Assembly: GCF_004337985.1 (NCBI RefSeq)
Contig: NW_021940922.1
Location: 434,001-498,000 of the forward strand
Direction: 5' to 3'
Length of the DNA: 64,000 bases
From: Pyricularia pennisetigena
Lineage: Eukaryota > Ascomycota > Sordariomycetes > Magnaporthales > Pyriculariaceae
Shown here: in pieces, positions 34,447-46,279 of the stretch
How positions within the stretch are numbered: the first letter of the stretch is position 1
How the letters are laid out: every line of letters begins with the position of its first letter
Notes under the pieces: model-generated
The model's input: only the letters and a program-made list of their open reading frames with translations
Database searches by the model: none
What the model was told of the DNA's origin: nothing
Made by a program: the position numbers and the translations under genes

Positions 34447-35533
34447 AAGCACAAGAAAAACAACGACAGAGTCGACATGGCAGAGAGCGTTGACTTGCAG
34501 GGCCGGGTCGGAACATGTTGGACATCATATAACATTCCTTGAGACGCATCTACCATGCTTTTACAGTATATATCTTTTCGTTCGGAGCTAGGCTCCTCTC
34601 GTTCTTTCTTTGGGTTTAGAAGTTGACTTCTCATTTTCATCATCATGAATTTACTTGTATGACGCAAACTTGGGCCTGTTCGCTTTGATTTCTTCGGTGA
34701 ATAGAATTATGTATATCATGCATGTCATTCCAAGTCTCTGGCAAGTAGCAGCCTCACCATTGTCACATGCAGTCCTAACCTGAGCAAGTCTTTAGTTTCG
34801 CAGGCAGAAAATAAAATAGCTTAAAGTCAGATGATGCACGAATGTTGTCGCTTCATTTTCAGTCCATGTATGATAGATTGGGCATGACCTCGTAAGCCGC
34901 AAAATACTCATGCTTGGCTGAGACTACATGCTCGACTGGAACGGCCTTACAAGTCACACATTGAACAAACTCGGCGCTACTCTGCGAAATTTAGAAGCCT
35001 AGTTCGTATGAATCAGTAGCCGGCTAGCCGCAGCAACGCGCCTAGCTGGAGATGATCGACAACCACGTTTCAAATGCCAGTCGATCCAAGCGAGGAAAAC
35101 CTTCCTCGCATCCGTTCATCTGGATGGATGGTTTAATCAATTTGCGGCTAGTAAAAATAAATGATCGCCTTTCTGACATGCAGTTGACAGCGCTTATTTT
35201 GCTGTTCATCTTGTCTCAGATCTCTGGGTTTGATCACCCAACCCACTTGTTATTTCTGTCTCTGTGGCGATGAGTTGTTTGAGCATCGAGTCAGAGGCGA
35301 CAAAGAAAATCGTCCGGCGAACTAGGGCGATCGGGACACGCACTCCTCGGTGTAGACCACGCCGTGGCGTCCCTTATACGGCCAGTGGTAAAACTGATCC
35401 GAGTCCAGCATTGCACTTCTGTACTAAAATAGTACTCTCCTTGCAAAATAGACATTTTGGTGTGTCTTTTATAGCTATGCAGGGCGATTGGTGGTAAAGA
35501 CTAAAGAATCATTCAGAGTAAGTGGAGAGCCGC
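34447..35533. other. Gene-free stretch
   Basis: Downstream of AA9 the DNA becomes AT-rich towards the relic region. No frame is convincing. Confidence 0.5.
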
Positions 35534-37150
35534 TTATATCACAGCCGTCGTTTTGATTTTCGTGCAACGTGACCTTACTCGCGCGCGAGCAAGTTGACCA
35601 ATCTCTTCGAGTCTCACTACGTCCTCTAACTGTGGCTCTGGCCCTGTGAACTTCACATCGAACCTGTAGAACTCTTCCAGTGCTCCCGTATCAGTTCTTT
35701 GGCCAGCATTTTGGCAATTGACAAACTGCTGCCATGCCCTATCTGAGTGACCAAAGCTCCAGAAAGCCTTTATAAAACTAATCAGGAATGTAATCCTTCC
35801 ATGGTCGTCGCGCCTTTGAAACAAGAGGCTCATCTGCTTTTGAAATTCCTGATCCGAATGATAGGACAAGACTCGGCCTAGCCTAGGAGTAGAAGGTAAA
35901 ACTGATGCGGCTTCCTAGAGGGCGATGGAGGCTGGCTTTTTATACATAAGACCGCCATCTTGAACGACCCAACGCCCTTTATATGGAACGGCTTGAAATA
36001 GCTGGGAGCTCTTAATTATCTGATTTTGACGGTTATGACGAATGATTGCTCTGGAGGCGACTTACAAAGGGGCAGCAGTAGCACATCGTATACTGTTCTA
36101 CTGTTAACACATAGTGAGTATGGCTAGTCTGGCGGATGGTCTTGCATCTTCCATCACGGGAGTAGGACACCATCCTTGGGTTTTATCATGTAGTAATTTT
36201 AGCAAGTTAGTTTTATAGCTGGCAGCCCATAGGTAGAATCCTTGCCGTTCGTCCGTCTTTCCCGACTTATTGCATTGTGGTTTCCAAGAACACCTACTGT
36301 GGTATCCCGGAATGTGGTGGCTGTTATCCCTAGCTCGATACCTATCTGGACAGCGTTTGGAGAGCTAAAAATGCTTATTCTGCTGCCAAACACCCTTCGA
36401 AAAACAGACTCTAGGTTCCCAAGAGAATATAGGCCATCCACGGCCAAGGAAATAATAAAATTGAAAAGCTCTTAATTTCACCGGGATGCGGAAGGTAAAC
36501 CAAGATTGGAATGCAGTCTCAGATAGTGCTTTGAAAGTTGAGATGCATTTTCAACTGGCCATCCATACAAAGCAAGGGCCGCTGCTGTAATCGAACCTAT
36601 TTGTATTGTTTCAGTCATTATATGTACAACGGTAGCGGATTGCGGCTTACCAGAACAAGTTTCAAATATCAAGTCAGTCTTATACCATTTTGAGCTTTTT
36701 GCAGATATACCAATGGTGCGATACCTCTTGTCCCACCTCCATCAATGCTTAGAACCCGTACACTGCAAGTATCAGGTTTGAGTTGTCCTGATATACTTTC
36801 CATATCAAAACCACAAAGAATGCACGACTTCATGTTGTCAATGCATTTCTCCATGGCATCCATATTCCCAAATAATTTGACACAGTTTTCGAATAAAAAG
36901 TGGCCGCAGCGAAGGCTTATGTAGGCTTTCGTTGCAGACATCCGTAGTATGTATCGATGGATCTCAAAGTTGGCTATTCGTCTTTGAATGTGGTCATAAG
37001 CTGCCTATGTGACCGTGCGGCAGATTGAAAGACTTTAAGCTGCTGGAATCTTTCTTTCATGCTCTCCTCGAGCAGCTCAATAAATCTCGATAAAGGAAAC
37101 AACTTCTTCAACCTGATGTTATTCCAAGCTGTGTCAAAATACGCTTTATT
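35534..37150 (-). pseudogene. Relic of a patatin-like phospholipase
   Basis: Pieces of one protein lie in order on the minus strand but in different frames and with stops. Upstream (about 37100-36960): SRFIELLEESMKERFQQL..QSAARSHRQLM, interrupted by a stop. Then a frame from 36941 with a cysteine segment LRCGHFLFENCVKLFG..CILCGF and the patatin nucleophile-loop start VRVLSIDGGGTRG. A frameshift follows near 36675, then LIFETCSG, an intron-like GTAAGC..ATAG, and ALALYGWPVENAS. Further down (36447-36199) comes FGSRISIFSSP..ITATTF, and at 35869-35534 EEFYRFDVKFTGPEPQLEDV, which fits the C-terminal part of fungal patatin proteins. The lipase motif GxSxG is degraded (ETCSG), and frames are broken, so it should be non-functional. 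The DNA is AT-rich, as expected for old or RIP-mutated copies. Confidence 0.72.
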
Positions 37151-37223
37151 GCAAATGTCTTAATACAAAGAAATAAAGACTCCACGAGGCTCAAACTGTA
37201 CAGTTCATTAGCGAAATGCTCAC

Positions 37224-37694
37224 TTGGGTTGTCGTTGGATATATAGCACTGAACGTATTCATAATACCGCTATGCAGGCGGCCATAAATACTTGGCAATC
37301 TGAAGTTGCAGGTCTACATTTACACCTTTATATTTGCTATCGGCGCTGCAGGGGCCGGGGCAGCACCAAATATCAATGCAGCTCTTGTCAAAAGTGCTAT
37401 TACGGGTATCGGCGGAATGGGGCTTTATCAAACATTGGTGAAGTTATTATATTATCGCAATCTCGTACTTTAATTTTTGCAAATGCTAATCCGTTGTTTG
37501 TCAGTATAATACTGTAAAACTTTGTTTTTTTTACGCCTCTGGAACTCCTAAAGGCCAAGCTGTCATTGGATGATTGGAGTTAGCCTACTGTTGGTGATGC
37601 CTTTGCTGGGTACCCAAATAGTACTTGGAGCTGGCTAGGTTTTAATTTGTTCTGTTTTTTTTTTCTTTTTCTTCCTCTTTCTTTTCANNNNNNN

Positions 37695-37734
<40 letters not shown>

Positions 37735-38215
37735 AATTGCCTAAGATCTCAATTTTTAGGCAATGCTTATAAACATTCCTGCATTTACAGTTTTACTGCC
37801 TGGTTGGGCTGTATTTCTTCCCCCTTTAATCATGGCCTCGCGCACTCCTTTAGTCAACCTCTGCTGAATAGGAAGCAAATGAATTGGATCAGCTGGCTTC
37901 TTCATCCCGCAATTTTTACTATGCCATTCTCCAGCCTCAATTCCTCTGGCTCGCACTAGCACTGGAATTTATTATCGGCCATCATGGCCTGGTCAACCAG
38001 TGGAATTTTGATTTTTGCCTACGCCATGCAGCAGTAGTTTTGCATTGGTAGCACGCCAAACAAACTCATTTCCTATCAAAGCATTAGCTGGAAGCCGCTC
38101 GGTGGTGGCCGTAGGGATTGCGACAGCTATGGCAGCAGCCGTATATGGAATCACGTCATACTATATGCCCCTTTGTTTTACTTTACCACAGGCATAAGTC
38201 CTATTCAAACCGGTA
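37224..38215 (+). pseudogene. Relic of an MFS transporter
   Basis: Fragments on the plus strand resemble a drug-proton antiporter of the major facilitator family. Around 37310-37450: YTFIFAIGAAGAGAAPNINA then GIGGMGLYQTLVKLL, the usual motif around the fourth and fifth helices. Around 37555-37625: a hydrophobic stretch in another frame. Around 38085-38215: AAAVYGITSYYMPLCF, then after a one-base shift FTTGISPIQTG, the loop and helix motif in the second half. Stops and frameshifts separate the pieces, and a 7-base gap and a 40-base A-run lie inside. It cannot encode a working transporter. Confidence 0.6.
37688..37694. other. Assembly gap, 7 N
   Basis: Seven unknown bases directly before an A-run of about 39 bases; a homopolymer-induced break inside the MFS relic. 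Confidence 0.99.
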
Positions 38216-39306
38216 GCTGTTGAACCCCTTGCGAACCTTAATGAGGCAGCAAATGAATCCGATAAAGGTGTTATGGATACGCGTAGCCCTCCTTGTGGGT
38301 CGGCTGGGGTGCTTTGATTGTTGACGCGTGCCCTTGACTGACTATACGCATTTGGATACGTGCGTAAACCTGAATGGTCGGGGTTCCTTTTGGTGTGAGT
38401 GCCAGGAAGACACCGTAGACACCTAAATGTTACCTCCGCCATTGGCCATTCTTCCAGTCACCACGCCATCTTTTCAGGGTCAAACTTTGATCATTTAGGT
38501 CATTTGACAGAAGCTTTCCCTGTCGTTGCTACCTTTTTGAATATCTGCACCAAATTGGCGTACTTGAATTGATGGATGATGACTGAAGTCCAGTGCTTGT
38601 ACCATAATTTCCAAGTAAGTTATTCCCTTTGGTGGAAAGTAGTGTAAAGCTTTTTATTATAGGATAATTTGTCAAATTACCGACGAACGTGATATTCCTG
38701 CTTGCGTGATCTTGGGCGGTACAAATGTTGCAAAGTTACAAACAGCTGTTTTGTTATTTTCAAATGGCTCCATTTCTTTTTTCGAACAGTCGTAGTTCCG
38801 TATGCTGGAGTCTTTCCTTTAATGATAGATTTGCCGTTTCAATATAAGCATTTAGGCGCTTTATAATGCCACTCATGATAGACCGCATTGAACATGAATT
38901 TGAAATACCTCAAAGGAAATTTTGCGGTTGATGATTCACGTACAAATTACACTACTTCACCAAGGGATCGACAATTTTGACGATTGACTCTGTTAAAGCC
39001 TTAAATGAGGCAAAGGAATCTTTGGTGAGCATTCAAGTTCATGAAAGCCTACTGACACTGCAAATCACGACTTGTCCAGAGCTCAGACTGAGATTGAAAA
39101 TCAAACAACTTGTCAAAAGTTGCGTATATTACTGATACATTACTGCATAATTTATGCCTGCACAAACCCTGCCTCGACCTCTGCGTGGCTGCAGAAAATT
39201 TCCCGGTCAATCCCTAGCACCAAGGCCATTCCAAAACCCTCCCATGGGGGCCCGCGTCAGCCCTGAGTCTAGGGCTAAATCTGTTTTCGGGTTTTGGCAG
39301 GCCTTA
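38216..39306. other. AT-rich stretch with decayed, unidentified sequence
   Basis: Broken plus-strand frames continue (e.g. around 38690-38790 and 38950-39120) but cannot be assigned. No intact gene. Confidence 0.4.
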
Positions 39307-39727
39307 TTAAACACATCCAATAAACCCATTCTGTCCACCTGACACGCAACCTTGGTTGGTGGGGGGAAAGGTCACGACGTTGCGTCCTGTGGGAAAAACC
39401 AGAATCGGGTCACATCCACCCTTGATACCTTTTTTCCTGTTCGTGGGCCGGTTCGAGAAAAACCCGCCGCACTACCAACCAAAAAAAAAAGAAAAATTAG
39501 TTATACCCAGTTGACACATATTTTGTGTGAAAAACAGAGAGAAAACGGGAACTTACGCAGCTAGGGCTCAAGCCGTTTTGTTGGCAAAAGTTGGTCAGGC
39601 CTGGATCAATATCGCCGCAACAGACTCCTCCTGTCTTAGGCCCTTGGAAGTCGGGTTCTATTGCCACATCCTTGCCGACGCCGGCTGAGATATATATAGA
39701 GGCGAAGATGATGGTAGTGAAGCGCAT
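39307..39727 (-). CDS. Small secreted 8-cysteine protein (111 aa), two exons
   Basis: I assemble this gene from exon 1 (39727-39557) and exon 2 (39471-39307) across an 85-bp intron with GTAAGT donor and GGTAG acceptor; the frame stays open to a TAA. The first exon read alone runs into the intron and hides the second half. The signal peptide MRFTTIIFASIYISAG is followed by a mature region with eight cysteines: a CC pair, then single Cys in TNFCQQ, SPSC|C at the exon joint, GGCDP, QGCVSG and a C-terminal GCV. The cysteine order CC-C-CC-C-C-C differs from hydrophobins. Gly/Asn-rich spacing fits a small disulfide-rich extracellular protein, possibly an effector. It sits 1 kb beyond the MFS relic in AT-rich DNA, a common setting of effector genes. 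No family recognised. Confidence 0.68.
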
Positions 39728-42036
39728 TGTGTTGAAAAGGGCTTGATAAAAGATGGATTGAGGATGGTAATGTTTGCAAAAAAAAAAAAAAAAAAGAAAA
39801 AAGAAAAGAAAAGAAAAGAAAAGGTAAGGTATAAGTACAACAAAGTTATCAAAATATGATGAAATGGAATTCGAGGATATTCTCAACGATTTCAGATTCT
39901 AATTATCGCCCTCTGCGAGTAATTGCGCTGTATCTTATACTGCACAGCTGGCTATATTTCAAATGTTAAGTGAGTTAACATTTTCACATATTACGGAGGT
40001 ACCCGCAATGAGAAATAGCTGCGACAAAAATTGTATCAAATACGTTTTGCAAATGGGTAATCTGTCATGTCAATATGCCATCTCAAATTTCGCTTGGGTA
40101 TTAAAGATTCTGTCGAACGCCTGACAGTGTCACTCATTACGCAGATCCCCAGACATTAATAGTAGGGCTAAGCTTTTGATCGGCAACTAGTCAAAGGCTC
40201 AAAGCTATATTTATCAGCCGAATCTTTATCCAAAACAGCACATCCAAAAGCTCGTCATGTTAGGGGACTGAGCTACCGTACAGATGACTCCAGGCCTCAA
40301 GCCCTGACTCATTAGGTGTCAGCTGAAAGCTGGCCGCAGTGTATGCGCCAAGCCGTGGAGTCAGAGCTTGGTGTCCGCATGTTACTGCTTCATTTGCATT
40401 CATCGTTGCTTCGTCGAGGGGCTCTGGCTTCATCAATTTGCGGGTGCCAGAGGCGGTGGCGCGAACATGGGCAGATACCTGGGTAGATAGTTAATTTGTG
40501 GTGTGACAAGATTGCTGGGGCGTCTTGTCAGTGGTTTGCGCCCAGGCCAAACTGCTGATGTTGCTGTGATACGAAAAGGTCCAGAGGCGGCTGGTTGCTG
40601 CTTGGTTTTTATCGGGATACCGGCGGATTGGTAACACAGAAGGACTGGGAATGATACTTGGGCGATTCATGGCCTCGCAGTCGAGGCGTTTCGCCTATCA
40701 TGTCAGTTGGGAGACTTGACATGACTTCGGTCCCAAAGATGATGGGTGTCACAGCCATTTAACTTTCCGGGATCGATGCAATTGATCCACTTTGCTCTCT
40801 GCCAAGAAACTCGCTTTCTTCAATCTTGGTACAACAGCTTCCACTAACGAGGAGGGTAACTTTATTGATATGCGTGCCACGGGGAGAAAGGGAACACCAG
40901 CAGAGAATAAACAGTAGGACACAACAGCCGACAACAGTTTGCACATATTCAAGTCACCAACTTGGCCTTGAGCCCGTATCAGCGCAGCTTTTGAGCATCG
41001 GGAGCAGATTCGGTGCTAACTTGTACCGCGCTGATATACATTTTTAGCTCGGTGGCTCGTTCCGAGGCGGCCAATAGAAACCCGCGCAGTTGGATGAACC
41101 CGAGGGAATGGATATGGTGATGCCTGTTCTGGACAGATCAGGCTATAAGAGCAACCGATTAGGGCCCCTCAATAGTCTGGACTTGACATTACTAAACATT
41201 TGGTGACTGCACTTATCAACACAGTGCGACGAGTACGGGCTCGATCCGACGATCTACCATATCTAATTTGACGGGCGCCGTGCTTAAGGCCACTGGGGAC
41301 GCTGGGGTGTTTGTGGAGGCGGGGTCGCCGGTGGGACGGCGTTGGTCTTGGTCTGTTTGGCAAATTACTTGTAGTTGAATCTTGTTTTCCTTGCACCAGC
41401 TCAAGGTGGAGTTTAGACGAATTTTAAGCGCGTGACAGACACACATGACAGGAACTGGCGCCCGATCTGTCTTTGTCATGATTGGTAAACACAATGCATA
41501 GTCCTTAACCATCCGCCCACTTTTGCATCTTGCTGATAATCAAACACACGATATACACTCTATAATATTGGACTATAGGGGCAGCCCGGGGCAAATTTCA
41601 TCTTTCTATATACTCCGTGTTGAGCTTTTCTCCTCCAGCCGATGCTAGGCTACTGTGTGTCTGGCTATAGGTGCTCGTGTTTCTGTTGAGAAACTTGAGA
41701 TCTTGATCGAACTCAAGGGAGCAGTATTTTTCTTGGCTAAATACCAGGTAGATCAAAGGTCAAACGCCTGTCACATCTGTAATTCGACCATGTGTTCAGT
41801 TTTATGAGACTTTGCTAATCTCCATTGCTCTATTCCGCTATTCGCAAGCCTATCTGTAGTCTGCTCTTACATTGTGGTCAGTGGGTCTCAATCGTCAGTG
41901 CAGGTGCCAGTTATCCGCCCCCTCCAACAACCACATCCCGACCCGTAAAGGACCACCCAGGTCGAGCTTGTATTAGCATCCATCGCCTGGGAGCACCTCC
42001 GCAAGCGCGACCAGGACGAAACGGCTTCCGCGTCGG
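39728..42036. other. Gene-free stretch
   Basis: An A-rich tract (39779-39821) lies upstream of the small secreted protein. The rest shows only short, unrecognised frames on both strands. Confidence 0.5.
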
Positions 42037-44746
42037 CTACGAAGACTCCGTGTCGGCGGCAGGCGCGCGCCTGGCCACCGGGCCGGAGTCGACCCTGGGG
42101 GGAGCCGGGCGTCTGGCCGAGATGTCCCTTCGCGTCCTCTTGGCGTTGGGCACAATTGAGAAAACGGCGCTGTATGTAACAGCTGGATTTTTGCAGTACA
42201 ACAATGCTTCATTGTACTGCATAGTTGACATATAACATCTCAAAGTATTGCTAACTACCAACACCTCAACCACTGGGCGATTTTGAAAGTTGTTGTTGGC
42301 GGTCCGGCATCGCTCGAGGAAAGCGGGAAAGTTGCCGTTGGCATCCCTTTCAGTGACCACGTTGCCGACGATGCTTAACCCGGAAGTGTATTGGAGATAG
42401 CATGCTGGGCCAGTCTTGTTGAACACACGGAGCTGGTAGCCGGCTAGGGTGGGAAGGACTTGGGTTGGGACGGCCGAGGTGGTGGTGCTGCTAGAGGCCG
42501 ATGTGCTTGAAGTTGAGGTGCTTGTAGTTGTTGTCGCAGCCGAGGTAGTAGCGCTGCTGGAGGTCGAAGTGCTGCTCGAGGTGGATGAGCTGGTAGTCTC
42601 CGGCGCGGACGAGGTGGTGGCGCTGCTCGAGGTCAAAGTGCTGCTCGAGGTGGATGAGCTGGTGGTCTCCGGCGCGGCCGAGGTGGTGGAGCTTGACGAT
42701 GTAAGCGAAGCATTATCGGTCGACTCGACAACAGTGGAGCTGGAAGTTGTAGACGAAGTGGCAGCTGGTGTCACAGAAGTATCGGTGGACTCAGTAACCG
42801 TAGAACTGGAAGCTGTAGTTGATGTCTCGGTCGACGTCACCGCGGTCGAGCTTTCAGAAGAGGACGACGTGGTTTCCGAGGTGGTAGGAACCACGGTGCT
42901 ACTATTCTCTACAGTAACAGCTGATGTGGTCGAGGTTGGTGCATCAGTCGATTCGACACTGCTAGAGGTGGAAACCGTAGATGTTTCAGTTGACGACGCC
43001 GCAGTTGAGCTTTCAGAAGCGGATGACGTAGTCTCCGAGCTAGTAGTGACTGTGCTGCTACTGTTCTCTACGGTGCTTGTTGAAGTGGCAGTTGGTGTGA
43101 CAGACGTCTCGGTGGACTCGGTAACAGTAGAGCTGGGAACCGCAGTTGATGTTTCAGTTGATGTGACCGCAGTGGAGCTTTCAGAAGAAGACGACGTGGT
43201 TCCCGAGGTGGTGGGAACCACGGTGCTGGTATCCTCTACAGTTACAGTTGGTGCGGTCGAGGTCGAAGCCTCAGTCGACTGCGAGCTTGTGGTCACATCT
43301 GTGCTGGTGCTGGAGGTTGTGCTATCGCTGCTGCTGGTTGTCGCCGACGTAGTAGAGCTGGAGGTTTCCAGGGTAGAAGTTGGGATGCCCGACGAGGAGC
43401 TTGTCTCAATGGTCGAGGCTGACGAGGTCTCAGTCGAGCTGGGGGTTGCACTGCCAGATGTGGAAGTCTGGGCGGTAACTGTGTCTGTAGTGAGTGTTGT
43501 GGAATCCGAGGTGATAGTTGTGGTGCTGCTGGCAAGGGAGGACGTCAATGTTGAGGAAGACATATCGGTAGTGCTGACTGAAGTGGCGCTTGAAGTGGAT
43601 GAGGAAGACGCCGATGAAGAGGTTTCGGTACTGGTGGTGGAAGAAGAGCTTTCAACGGACGAGGACGAAGTCGATGAGGACGAAGTCGACGAGGACGTGG
43701 TAGTGGTGTCGGTAGAAGAGCTTTGGACAGAAGAGGCAGAGGTTGTCGAAGAAGTTTCGGTCGAGCTTGAGGCGGAGCTGATGGAGGCAGACGTGGTGCT
43801 GCTCGCGACAGACGACGTGGTGGTCGAAGATGCTGTGGTCGAAGACGAGGTCGTTGCGTGACTGGTAGTGGTAGTCGACAAACTCGACGAGCCCACCACG
43901 GCATTGCATCTTCCAAAGGCACTTTGACAACCCGCCCCGCAGTAAGCGTTGCTCTGCTGCATGTTAGCATTTCCGTGCCGCTGTTGGGCCGCAGTGGGCG
44001 TCGGACAAACTTACACTACCGCACCAGTTGTTCTTGCTGCAGCAATTCCCGAAAGCCGAGCCCTGGCAGGTAAACCCGTTGCCGCACTTGGCGTCGGTGC
44101 TGACCTTGAGGCCTGGGGTGTTTGCAGCGCCGGTGGAGGACGAGCTGGCGGACGACGTGGATGCCGAAGCCACGGCGTTGCAGGTTCCGAATGCACTCTG
44201 ACAACCGGCTCCGCAGTAAGCGTTGCTCTGCTGCGTGTTAGCATCACCGTGCTGCTGTTGGGCCGCAGTGGGCGTCGGACAAACTTACACTTCCGCACCA
44301 GTTATTCTTGCTGCAGCAGTTACCAAACGCCGAGCCCTGGCAGGTAAACCCGTTGCCGCACTTGGCGTCCGTGCTGATCACCAGCCCAGGAGGGGTGGTT
44401 CCGGCGGAAGGCGTAGAAGTCCCGCCGCTGGTCGTGACGGCAGTGGTGCAGGTACCGTACCCGGACTGGCAGCCGGTTCCGCAGTAGGCATTCGTCTGTC
44501 CAAGGCCAATGTCAGGGTCGAATCCAGCATCAAAACGTGGTGTAGTGGTCTCCAACCAAAGAGAAACAGACTTACGCTACCGCACCAGCCGTTTTTGGAG
44601 CAGCAGTTGCCAAAAGCAGAGCCTTGACAGGTGGCACCAACGGCCGCACCGCATTTTGCGTCCAGGCTGGTCTTCAAGGTGGGACCTCCCAGAGCGGCGC
44701 TGGCGAGGGTCAGCACGATGCCGACGGTAGAGAGTGTGAGCCGCAT
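42037..44746 (-). CDS. Secreted chitin-binding protein: three CBM18 (hevein-like) modules and a long Ser/Thr stalk (about 837 aa)
   Basis: Exons 44746-44576, 44495-44289, 44230-44015 and 43956-42037 join in phase. A signal peptide (MRLTLSTVGIVLTLASAALG) is followed by three CBM18 modules of the form C..TCQGSAFGNCCSKNxWCGS|(Q)SNAYCGxGCQSxxGxC. Every module is cut by an intron at the same place, right after WCGS, in the same phase. Between modules are short Ser/Thr/Ala linkers. Exon 4 then encodes about 450 residues of almost pure Ser/Thr with some Glu/Val, surely heavily O-glycosylated, and a C-terminal domain (LAGYQLRVFNKTGPACYLQYTSG..FLERCRTAN) that I do not recognise. Role: binding chitin in the own or a foreign wall, perhaps shielding it. 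The C-terminal end is uncertain: an intron from GTGTTG to GCAG near 42190-42270 would alter about 20 residues. CAG|CAG repeats at acceptors allow a one-residue choice. Confidence 0.87.
42480..43860 (-). repeat. Coding Ser/Thr-rich repeat tract
   Basis: Degenerate repeats with words such as ETTSSASESSTA, TVTESTDTSVTP and TTSAVTVENSSTV recur about every 60-75 codons between 42720 and 43300; the rest is simple Ser/Thr repetition. On the opposite strand it makes a 470-codon Val/Glu-rich shadow frame. Confidence 0.88.
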
Positions 44747-46279
44747 GGCCAGAGAGAGAGCGATCGACAAAGAAACAAAGGCAGGCAGGCCTTGACTGGT
44801 GATGTATTTGGGGGAAGAAAATGAATGCGATCCGAGAAAGCTTGTTGCTGTCGTGGCTACCTAGGTATGCATCTCGTTGAACAAAGCATCGTGGCAAAGC
44901 TTTATATCCCGTTGCGAAAAAGGGGCCAACTCCCAGTCTTAGAATAGCCACGGCCTAGGCCCGGAGCCGGTCGTCGCTGCTGAGTTGCAAGCGTCGAGCC
45001 GCCAGGGGCTAGTGTCGATGCCAAGACGAGCTTGTCTGGTTTTGAGATTGTATATTCCTTGAGCTGAAGAATTTCGCGCTAGTCCATACCCCTTAAAGGC
45101 TGATACGCATGGAAAAGATATCTTCCCTTATGTTAGCTAGCTGACGGCTTCCAGATAAATGCCAGAGACCCTAACGAGTGGCGAATAGGATGTGTGCAGC
45201 GATAAAGGTCAGCTGTTTCCGGTTTAAGGTTAAAAGCAAATGTTCTTGGGTAGTTGTGGGAAAAAGGAGCTGCGCTAGATGTTGAGATCTGACAAGCGCC
45301 GGTATACAATTCCGGTAATACGCGACATGTAGTTAACTTGGTTGTTATACAACGCCTACCTGGGCGAGTTTAATAAGCAACATGAGGAAAGGACAAAGAT
45401 ACAAGTATAGAAGAGCCAAACCATGAGATGTTCTGAAAGCTAGAGCCTAAAGGCAAAGGTCAACCATTTCAATTTGAGTTTTTCAAACATGTTACGATAT
45501 TGGGCGTCTCATTCTCAATCTCTGATATTAAGTTTCTAACTTTGACAACTTGCCTCGCTTTACACTAGACTAGACCTGATGTCATTTCAGCTTCGGGTGT
45601 AGCACGCTGTCGCTGAAGTGTACCAATTTGGTCAGAACTTAGACGGCCAATAGAGCATGAGTTTATATTTTCAGCTGTACAGTGGGCAGTCGATTGGTTC
45701 ATCTTGGTTGCACTGCGTGTACTGAACAAGAGCGCGGAAATCCCGAGAATGGGTTCCGGGTGTGGCAGCAAGTGTATGAGTAAAATAATTATGTCTTGGG
45801 TCCGCTGCCCATATGGTTCTCTTGTGTATTTGGCCACGAGGGTCCGCTATGCTTTCTTTCTTTTGGACAAACTCTGGCGCCGGGATTCACGCTTCTTTGG
45901 CAGAATTTATTGAGGAACAACCATCTCTTGTTCAACTTGGGGAGTTTCGGACAGCAAAAGAACCATCTTCTGATGGCATGCCTTTTGTCATGCACGCTTG
46001 GACATTCAACGTAGAGTATAGCTGTTTCGTCACATCTTTAAAGAATGCGCGATATTGAACCAAGAGTTTCCAGTATGATTTGGAGCCAAAGAGATAGAAG
46101 AAAGCTGAACGCTGCACAAAAGTAAGTACCACCTGTTCCGAACGCCGTTATCTCAAATGCCCGATCCCCAATGTCTACGCTATGCAAAAAAGCCAACGCT
46201 ATGCATCCAAGCCAAAAATACAAAACGGAAACAGACCCCGTTACACTCAAGACGTATAGATCCTTTATTTCAAGGCCCT
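44747..46279. other. Intergenic region between two minus-strand genes
   Basis: AT-rich and without a convincing gene; it holds the promoter of the CBM18 gene and the 3' side of the AA11 gene. Confidence 0.5.
44901..44910 (-). promoter_or_regulatory. TATA-like box of the CBM18 gene
   Basis: GGGATATAAA on the minus strand, about 155 bases before the start codon at 44746. Confidence 0.4.

Noticed and set aside
42449..43861. 470-codon plus-strand frame rich in Val and Glu
   Set aside because: It is the antisense shadow of the Ser/Thr stalk of the CBM18 protein; simple repeats remove stops on the other strand.
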